From assembly GCA_025769875.1 (NCBI GenBank), contig JAGFNK010000204.1, forward strand, positions 1 to 64,000: DNA of 64,000 bases, read 5' to 3'. The position numbers were made by a program, and so were the translations under genes. The notes beneath the pieces were generated by a model. It saw only the letters and a list, made by a program, of their open reading frames with translations, did no database searches and was not told the origin of the DNA. The stretch's first letter is position 1. Every line of letters begins with the position of its first letter. Below are positions 56,783 through 64,000 of this stretch, piece by piece. This DNA comes from Russula earlei. Its lineage: Eukaryota; Basidiomycota; Agaricomycetes; Russulales; Russulaceae.

Positions 56783-59121
56783 GGCAGTGGAAGGGGCAAG
56801 GGAGGAGGGATGACAGCTCCGAAACTCAGGACTGGGCTTCAGCAGCCTCACCGTATATATGTTCCTATGATCGACGCCGCTTTAGGAGGGCGAGGGCGAA
56901 AACTTCAATCACGGCAAGTATGTGGATTTGAAATAGCTTAAACCAATGTAAAATGGTGAGAGCCGCCACGCGCGCCTCTTCGAGACAATGCGATCGTGTC
57001 GGACACAGCCGAGAACGAGGAACAAGCGAGATTTGGGCCAGTGACGGCTTGTTCACGGTTGATTGACGTTGCTTGTTTCGCTGAACTCAATCCCGAAAAA
57101 AAAAAAAAAAGAAAATACGCTCCCAGACATGTTGTTTGTGAACTTGATTCCCGTGTTTGAATCGATCCCCGACCCTGAAATATGGAATAAGCATACATGT
57201 GTGCTCCTGTAATTGTCGTGATGGCTAACCAAGTAACGGTTTATGTCACAATTTAGCGCTCCAATATCCCCTTACCCCATGTACTGTAGCGTGGCCCGAA
57301 CCTCGCGTTTCGCTGCCAAATAGCCGGCAACTATTGGAGATTTTGCAGCGACATTCAGGCAGGCAGGGTTGGACATCCCAATCATGAACGGGACCAGGCC
57401 CCGCTCTCATGAATTGCTTCCGTGCCAGGAACTGAAGAAAAGTATGGTCACAGAGAAGCGCTGCGCAGCGAGACCCTCGAAAATGGGATAAATATATAAC
57501 ACGCACCCTAAATCGATGTGGACAACTGCTCTATATACCCAAAATCGGTTGGATTGTCACTTTGGAAAGTGTCAACCACCTGATACTTAACGACGTAACG
57601 TCGTGTGGCGTAATGGCGGCCAAAATGCGTACCGGACTGCGGGGAGGATCGCCGCCCGTTTGATAAATGGAACAAGTCGAGGCGCCAAATTAAAAGGAGT
57701 AACTTGCAAAGATGTGTGTACACGCGCATCGTGCGAGTGCTGCTAGAAATAGTAACGATAACGACCCCAATCATGGTTCAGAGCGGGAGAAACTGACCGC
57801 ACCTTTCCGGGGGGCCGAATATGAGAAGGCCGAGGTTCGGATTATGAGGGGTAAACCTTCCTTGCTCGAGCCCGTCTATACCTTCTGAAGAACTCGTGCC
57901 GGCATCTTTTATCAAATGGTATCGATCTCCTGACTAATCTAGCCCAAAAAGAGTAGAACCCCACGGTCCCCACCGAACACTGCTTTTTGTGGATCATCTA
58001 CAAAAACCCCGCCTGACTATTGCTTACCGAGTGTTTCACCATGGGTACTAGTGTTTCACCACCACACTGATAACACTTTCTAAGCCCCAAAACATCTCTG
58101 ATCTTCTTCAAATTGATGATCTGAGAGGTTATAAGTATTAGGAACATTCCTATGATTTTTTCCTGATTTGTGATTGAGGTTGAGGTCAGCAGAAGCTACA
58201 TTATGAGGAGTGAATCACATATTTTTAACATTGAGACACAAGGAGTGAACTGATCCTTCCCATTTTTTTTCTCATATCAGCAACATATATTTCCTATGGT
58301 TTGTGAGTGATTGTACCATGATCATAGACCAGTTTGTGGTTTTCTGACCCACTGCAACACTTCACCAACATAATTTAAGCACCAACAAGTGTGCTATTTT
58401 GGGCAAATTTGATCAATGTTGAAACAAAAGTTGGTGAATGGGGAGGCAGTGTCAGCAAAGGTGTTAAGGCTCCAAAGTGCCTTAAATAAGATCAATGGTC
58501 ATGTCTTTAAACATGTCCTACCAATGCAGATATACTTGAGTCAAGCAAGCAATACTCATGGAGGGGAAGGAGTGTTAGATCCTTCTGGAGTATGGCAGCA
58601 AGATGAGAGGGGCTCTGCAGATGGGGTAGGAGTCAACTGTTTGGGATTGGCAAACTAAGTTGAGCTTAAGGCTCAACTGCTACGAACTGGGGACTTTATA
58701 TAGCCCTCAGGGATAAGGTTTGTGCTCCTGTAGTACTGGTCAGTGCTATGGAAGCAAAGGTGGCTCGTAGAAGCAATAATTGCTTCTGTGTAAATGATCT
58801 CAGTGCTGGAAGCATTAAATGCTTCCCTAGTAGCAATCTTGGTGTCATAAGTACTTTCCCAATCAGGGAAATGATGTACATGGCAGTACAGGAACATCTG
58901 GGACAGAAGCAATGCTACCCATTGCTTCTTCAATACATCTTCAAAATGATACAATCAATGTGTTCTGAATGTGATATCAAGAACATAAACAATCAAGATC
59001 CAATGCATGCATGATGGAAACAGTGCAGTCCATAGTTCAGGTGTTCCAGCATCTTCCAGACCCCAAACCACTTGGTAACATCACCCCTCCTTCAGATTGA
59101 TGGCTCCACACACCAACAATT
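56783..59121. other. intergenic, no gene supported
   Basis: Includes an A15 run at about 57096, AT-rich DNA with CACCATGGGTACTAGTGTTTCACC-type direct repeats near 58030-58060, and a plus frame 58416-58658 (LNKINGHVFKHVLPMQIYL) of unknown nature. 58730-58920 has the AGCAATxATTGCTTC palindrome family repeated four times. Confidence 0.4.
56852..56859 (-). promoter_or_regulatory. TATA box of the DUF6534-like gene
   Basis: ATATATAC on the minus strand, about 75 bp upstream of ATG 56782, a normal spacing for a fungal TATA promoter. Confidence 0.4.
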
Positions 59122-59690
59122 CTAGAATTGAGTGGTGGGGTCAATGCTATCATCATCAAGAGGAGGAGGTGACAAGGTGAAGGTGTATTGGCCTTCTTCT
59201 GCTGCCTCATAGGCAGCCAATGCTGAGGCTACTATCACCTCCGACTCCTCAGCGATGGCTGAAGGAGACATAATCTGTGGGAGTCTATCAGAGTCCCTGG
59301 GTAACCTCCTGACTGGAGGTGTGTTGGAGTGGAGAGGGGTCATATGAAAAGCTCTTGAATGGTCATGGACCCTTCTCCTTTTGCTACGTGCAGGAGGTGT
59401 GGGTTAGCAGTGTCCTCCCTCTCTTGGTCAGACTTCCTCTTCTTGCTTGGGTGTGCCAGTTCCCATCCTCAGTGAAAAGGGCATGATCTAATGGGTGTAT
59501 AGGAATAATAATAGGGAGGCACCAGGCAATGTGAGGCAGCATCAGCTGCCAGCTGGTCATGGCAATACTGGTGGGGCAGTGGACAGTACTTATTGAAATG
59601 TCCTACCTTGCCACAGTACTTGCATCAGTTCCTCTTCCTCCTTCCTTCTATCATGTTCAGTTGCTGGGGTTCTGGAATGAACTCAGCTGT
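59122..59690 (-). pseudogene. zinc-knuckle gag-like remnant
   Basis: Minus strand near 59640-59560 reads CKYCGKVGHFNKYCPLPHQYC, a CCHC knuckle. A frame ending at 59122 carries acidic and Pro-rich text (EEGQYTFTLSPPP). A purine tract AAGGAGGGGTGATGTTACC lies just downstream (59076-59094, minus strand), like the PPT/LTR edge of a Ty3/Gypsy element. Copia-3 is inserted upstream of it. Confidence 0.4.
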
Positions 59691-59705
59691 CGCAGTGGAT
59701 GCTTC

Positions 59706-59955
59706 TGTTGAAGCTATAGGGATGATAGCTCAGTCTTGTGTGTAAAAGACTGTATTGATTAGTTATCTAACCTATAGGGATGATAGCTATGTACAGTATT
59801 AGCTTTAAAGGAGTGTAAAGGAATGTGTAGTACTGACCTCAGTCTTGTGTGTAAAAGACTGAGGAAACGAACGCGATAACTAAATTATTCTAATTATTTA
59901 CATGTACGGTCCGGATTGTCCGTTCGTGCGGCACTTAGCGGCTGCCCGTCCAACA
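59706..59955 (-). repeat. copia-3 3' LTR
   Basis: 250 bp, TGTTGAAGC to CGTCCAACA, highly similar to both copia-1 LTRs. Confidence 0.85.
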
Positions 59956-60267
59956 CACCCCCTCAGCCCGAGTGGTGCACGCTCCCTCCCATTTCCCCAT
60001 CGCAGGACCTTTGTGCTTCTTGCAGTTAGGACCCTTTTTCAATACATCGGCTATTGCTCTTCTGGTGGAGTGCAGGCAAGATCGATCCACTGCAAGTCAA
60101 GTTTCTGCTGCAAGAACTGGTGTTGGACCTCGGTGTGTTTGGTGTGGTCCTGGGGCTCGGTTTTCCTGGTGATGGCGAAGGTCGACTGGTTGTCGATATG
60201 GGGGATTGTGAGAGGATGGGTCTCTTGGCCCAATCCGGTGAGTAATTGCCTTAGCCTGACGGCTTCG

Positions 60268-60843
60268 TCAGCAGTGCATGTGCCCGTGGTGCGCTCTGCC
60301 TTGGTGCTCAAGGGTGCGACCGGGGCTTGTTCCTTTTGGCTCCAGTTTATGGCTCCACCTGTCAACGTGAAGACGAAGTCCAAAGTGGGCTTTGCTGGTC
60401 CAGTTGGGGTCGACATATCCGACCAGGATTGGCTGGGTGCCGGAGTTGCTCTGGAAGGTCGGGCGGTGATCGCTCGTACCTCGGGCGTACTGGGTCACGC
60501 ATTTGCACGTGCATTGATGGTTATTCCCTGGGCGCGCTTTCAAGAGGATCTCGTCCATCAGCTCTTCATTGCAGCAGGCGGACTTGAGTTCCATATGATA
60601 GGCTTCTGAGCCTCGTTCTGTGGCGAGAGCCAGGGTGTTGCAAGAGAGTGCCGGTTCTCTGGCGGCACACTTTCGTCGGGATTGTTGCCCTCGACTTGGG
60701 TGAGTCCCTGCATGATGACGCGGGCCTTGCATGTTTGAGTATTTTGATTTGACCCCCTCTTCATTCAGAAGGTCTGGTTTCCCCACTGCGTCTCCGTTCT
60801 GCAGATGCAGTGCGCTTTTGAGGACGCTAGTGTTTTCGGACAC
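60268..60843 (-). pseudogene. copia-3 RT/RNase H remnant
   Basis: Reads VSENTSVLKS, MELKSACCNEELMDEILL, then PGNNHQCTCKCVTQYARGTS and LVGYVDPNWTSKAHFGL. The RT palm and YVDD are absent, with the same junction as copia-1. Confidence 0.75.
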
Positions 60844-61805
60844 TGTCAAGACTCACTGTTGAACTATCCAGTTCAAGAGCGAGGGATAAGCTCGAAGATG
60901 AGTCGATAGACGTCCAAGACCGTGTGGGCAAGGAGTAGAACCCAGAGGAGTAACAAATACCAGAGGGGAATTGTTACTGTGAGAGTAGAACAATCATGCA
61001 GGGAAGAGGCCAGGATAGTCACAAGGGGATAGTCCTTTAAAGGAGTATCCCAGGAATGGAGAGTGCCGTAAACAAATGGACAGTCTGAGGACTGTCCGCT
61101 ACTTTATTGAGCGCTTATATACTACAAGAGAGCTGCTAAATAGGGAACAAGTCATAACCTTGTTATCAAGCACAATAGAGTGATGAGTAAGAAGTCGGAG
61201 GACGCTTACTGAGCATGCTCAGTCATGCTCAGTAAGCTGCTGAGTAAGAAGCTTCTCTTGATGAGTAAGAGCTTCCATTGTCCACGTGTTCACTGCTTTA
61301 GTACACGTGCAAGCACCTGATTCATTTCCTGTTAGTTAGTTTAGGGCCGGTCATTTGAGGACTTGTAGTTTGGTTATGGAATAGTGTTATCTTATAAGGC
61401 CCTTATATAGTTCTATTAGGGTCCTTAGAGTCGACCCTAATACTTCTATTAAGGTCCTTAGTGTTGCCTTATAGTTCGTTCTATAGTTATTAGAGTTGGT
61501 CTAATAACGCGTTGTAGGGCCTTTGATACTAGGTTAGTACCTATTGTAGAGTTCCTAGGGTCGTTCCAAAGGGTCCTTAGGGAGGCTCTAATACTGTCCT
61601 TAGTTGTTAGAAGGGTTGTTTTTAAGTGGGGCTTGCTGTATGTCGATTGTGCCGAGAATCGCTTGCGCAACAATGCGCGTGCGATATTGTGGACACCTCT
61701 ACTCACCCCTTTTGCTCGTGTGAACAGGGTGGCATCATAGAGGCTGGGTTTCCTCCTATAAGGAAGGGTCCTTCAAGGGCCCTCTCCTGGGAATGGTTCG
61801 TGACA
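60844..61805 (-). mobile_element. 962-bp solo LTR nested in copia-3
   Basis: TGTCAAGACTC to TTCGTGACA, flanked by a perfect 5-bp duplication GACAC (60839-60843, 61806-61810). It is the inverse of 19409-20372. No internal domain remains, so it is the scar of LTR-LTR recombination. It splits the copia-3 RT region. Confidence 0.9.
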
Positions 61806-64000
61806 GACACGCGTTTCTCGTTGCATGCCTTTGCCCACTTGGCAGAATCTGCATGGGCCGTCGCCTCGGCGTAGGACTTGGGGTTGGTGGCTACATTTTT
61901 ATGTGCCACTTTTCCCTGCTCGGTACGTTTCATTTGTAGCTCATGTAGGATGGCGAGATGATGAGCGTCCTTGTTGCGGACGGGTGCACGTGTGGCACGT
62001 TTGGGGCGTCCAGTAGTGGACTGTGCAGGTGAGTTTCCCACTTCGTGAACTGTGGGTTGTGCTGAATTTGTTTCAGGCCTTTGTACTTCCACTTGGACCA
62101 GCTCCTCTGCTTCATCAATGTGGTCCAGTGTGAGCGTGCGTGTAGTGCGCTTTGGTTGGCCTGTGGTGGATTGCGAAGGTATGTTTTCTGCCTTGTAAAT
62201 TGAGGGCTCACTGTGTGGTGTTTCAGGCTGAATGGGCAGGGCTTTGCCTGCTCGGACGCCTTGCGGTTCGGCATGCGGTGCCTGCTCTGCGTTGTCCACC
62301 TGTTTCAGGCTGAGTGGGCAGGACCCTGCCTGCTCCGATGCCTTGTGGCTTCACGTGCGGCGGCTGTTCCGCATTGTCCACCAGTTCCGCCACCCCCTCA
62401 AATTGATTACCATTTCCCAATTTTTGGCTCTATTGGCTGTTCCGTCGTATTCGAGGATTATGCGTTTGATGCACGACATGGGGCCCCCTTCGTTGGATAT
62501 GACGGTGCGGGGTGTAATGGTGCTAGGGGTGGGGCAATGGGCAGGCTTGGCTGCCTGTTGCGTGTGCTTTGCGTGGCCCGGGAACGCGTGCACCAGCGAC
62601 CTTCGGGTCGGTTTGGTGAATCTCTTCTCCGGGGCATGTGCAGACGTGCGTGTTGCGAGGACTTGCAACCAAGAGGGGTCAGGAGTTGTTCCGCTCCTGG
62701 CCTCTTCAGATGTCAGATTGTCCAAGGCGCACGTGGGTAGGTTTGCATTGGCATGCGTCACCCGGACCCTGTCAAGAGGTGTCCGGGTCACGCGTTCTGC
62801 GACGTCGGTGGGTTCGCCCCCTTCATGTAATCGGAGGGTCTTCAGGCTGCGCGCAGCGGACGGCTCGGGGTGCTGGGGCGCTTTCAACTTGTGCTTCAGC
62901 CCGCCGGTGTGTTTCTTCTGCGGCTTATTGTCTGTCCGGGTCGCAACCTGTTCGGAGAATGTATCCGGGGAGGCCTGGAAGATCATCGCGCGTGTGGTAA
63001 GCGCGGCTTCGGTTTTGTGGCCGCGTTCCATGAGGGGTTGGTGTGGCGTTGCTGTGCGCGCCGACTCGAGTGTTGGCGTTTGGATGGCCATGGTGTACAA
63101 GTCATCATGTAATGTTCCCTCACAAATCAATTTGTTTGCTTTATTGTATATCCCACAAGTCTGCCCCTGGAAGCGCACTTCCACCCCGCGTTGAGTGAGG
63201 TGGGAGACCGATAAGAGGTTTCCATTGAGGTCCGGTACGTGCAGGATGTCGCGGAGTATCGCAGTACTCCACACGCCGTGTGCGCACATCCGGACTAGTA
63301 CTTGTCCGGTTCCGGTGGCGGTTATTGCGCTATCGTCGCCTAAGGCAACTTGAATGGGCGATGCGAGTGGGGTGAGATGTGTGAACCAATTTGAGTGGGG
63401 AGTCATGATTCTTGAGGCTCCGGAGTCGAGGAGCCAGCCGTTTCTGAGATCGGTGGCTTGGAGTTGCTCTCGGGTCATGGACGCACGGATTGGCTCATCT
63501 CTGATTGCCTGAAGTAATGAAGTGCTGTTGTCGGATGTGGGGACGTATGCGATGGCGGTGCTGGCTGGTGGCTGGTCTGCAAGCGTCGGCGTCGCTGCGC
63601 TGCGCGCGCTTGTGCCAGGCCCAGTGGGCGTGGGCGTCACTGCGTTGTGCATGCCCGTGCCAGTCGTTGCTGCTACTGCCGCTGTTGCTTTGTCCTGCGG
63701 TATTCCGTGAATTTTCCAGCATTTGTGTGTATTGTGCCCCCTGCGTCTGCAGTGAGTGCACTTTGATGTTGTGCCTTTCTTGTTCTGCGCCTCCCGGTCC
63801 TTTCCCATTTGGGCCGCCTTTGCATGGTGAGGTGTGGCCGTGTCATTGGTCAATTGGATCCGACGCTCCTCATGGAGGATGCGGTCCGTGACGTGCTCGG
63901 CTGTTAGATGGCTGGGCGGTGTCGAGTGAAGAGTGGCCTTGAGTTTGGCCATCTTTTCTGGTAGCGTGAGAATTAGCATCCAGATGAGGACTTTCTCATC
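61806..64000 (-). pseudogene. copia-3 Gag C-terminus, protease, integrase remnant and linker
   Basis: The frame from the window edge to 62351 (542 codons or more) is open. It contains the Gag end (KLKATLHSTPPSHLTAEHV), CCHC knuckle CTHCRRRGHNTHKC, protease LLDSGASRIMTPHS (intact), LLSVSHLTQRGVEVRF, and a strongly shortened integrase (SLKTLRLHEGGEPTDVAERVTRTPLDRVRV) ending with HAPEKRFTKPTRRSLVHAF. The zinc HHCC and catalytic blocks are lost. A linker frame (62299-61806) follows to YAEATAHADSAKWAKA. Confidence 0.8.

Larger units (their letters stand above)
59706..64000 (-). mobile_element. copia-3: second member of the copia-1 family, cut by window end
   Basis: The 3' LTR 59706-59955 adjoins a purine-rich tract, and pol to gag run leftward from the window edge. 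The 5' LTR is outside the window. A 962-bp solo LTR is nested at 60844-61805. Most positions align with copia-1, including the RT-to-RNase H jump at PGNNHQC. Confidence 0.85.

Noticed and set aside
57130..57180. Possible tRNA T-arm (GTTTGAATCG)
   Set aside because: No acceptor or anticodon arms could be paired around it.

Overview
The window looks like repeat-rich nuclear DNA from an agaricomycete (mushroom-forming) fungus. Genes are broken by short introns of about 45-65 bp with GTAAGT/GTATGT-type donors and CTAG/CAG acceptors. The gene families point the same way: a Crinkler-kinase, a Goodbye-NACHT-ankyrin NLR, DUF6533/6534-like seven-helix membrane proteins, F-box proteins with degenerate leucine-rich tails, a flavin monooxygenase, and fungal Copia, Helitron, PIF-Harbinger, mariner and hAT-like elements. 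Species cannot be assigned from this sequence alone.

Layout. 0.2-3.1 kb: a seven-exon Crinkler (CRN) N-domain plus protein-kinase gene with one in-frame stop. 3.1-10.0 kb: an F-box paralogue cut into pieces by a TA-flanked MITE and a minus-strand Copia element (copia-1), whose 5' LTR carries a 406-bp foldback element. 10.0-15.6 kb: a second, full-length but mutated Copia (copia-2) with a 5-bp TSD. 15.6-24 kb: a 116-bp minisatellite, a dead mariner transposase, Ala/Ser/Pro/His-rich low-complexity DNA with a solo LTR, and a decayed Zn-cluster gene. 24.1-31.8 kb: a composite of a PIF-Harbinger element (intact Myb/SANT-like ORF plus dead transposase) fused to a truncated Helitron, ending in stacked inverted repeats. 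32.5-35.4 kb: a rearranged second copy of the CRN gene containing a CRN-derived palindrome, a hAT-like insertion and an open kinase-only ORF. 35.8-42.5 kb: a truncated nucleoside hydrolase, a FYVE-type protein gene whose halves lie on opposite strands, an apparently intact flavin monooxygenase, and an F-box gene with an exact 142-bp tandem duplication. 43.9-49.1 kb: a 5.2-kb NLR gene of eleven exons with one in-frame TGA between NACHT and ankyrin parts. 50.7-56.8 kb: two membrane-protein genes. 59.7-64 kb: a third Copia (copia-3, same family as copia-1) carrying a nested solo LTR and running off the window end.

How it fits together. Genes that can plausibly be functional are few: the FMO, the two membrane proteins, the Harbinger Myb-like ORF, the kinase-only ORF and perhaps the NLR. 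Much of the rest is a graveyard in which CRN and F-box genes were duplicated and then cut by insertions, inversions and tandem duplication. Most stop codons and lost catalytic residues can be explained by C-to-T or G-to-A changes, as RIP-like or methyl-cytosine mutation would give. The strongest leads are the NLR split by one TGA, the CRN palindrome that could make double-stranded RNA, the half-tRNA-Met primer sites of two Copia families, the pol genes of copia-1 and copia-3 that shrink while staying largely open, and the Helitron/Harbinger chimera.
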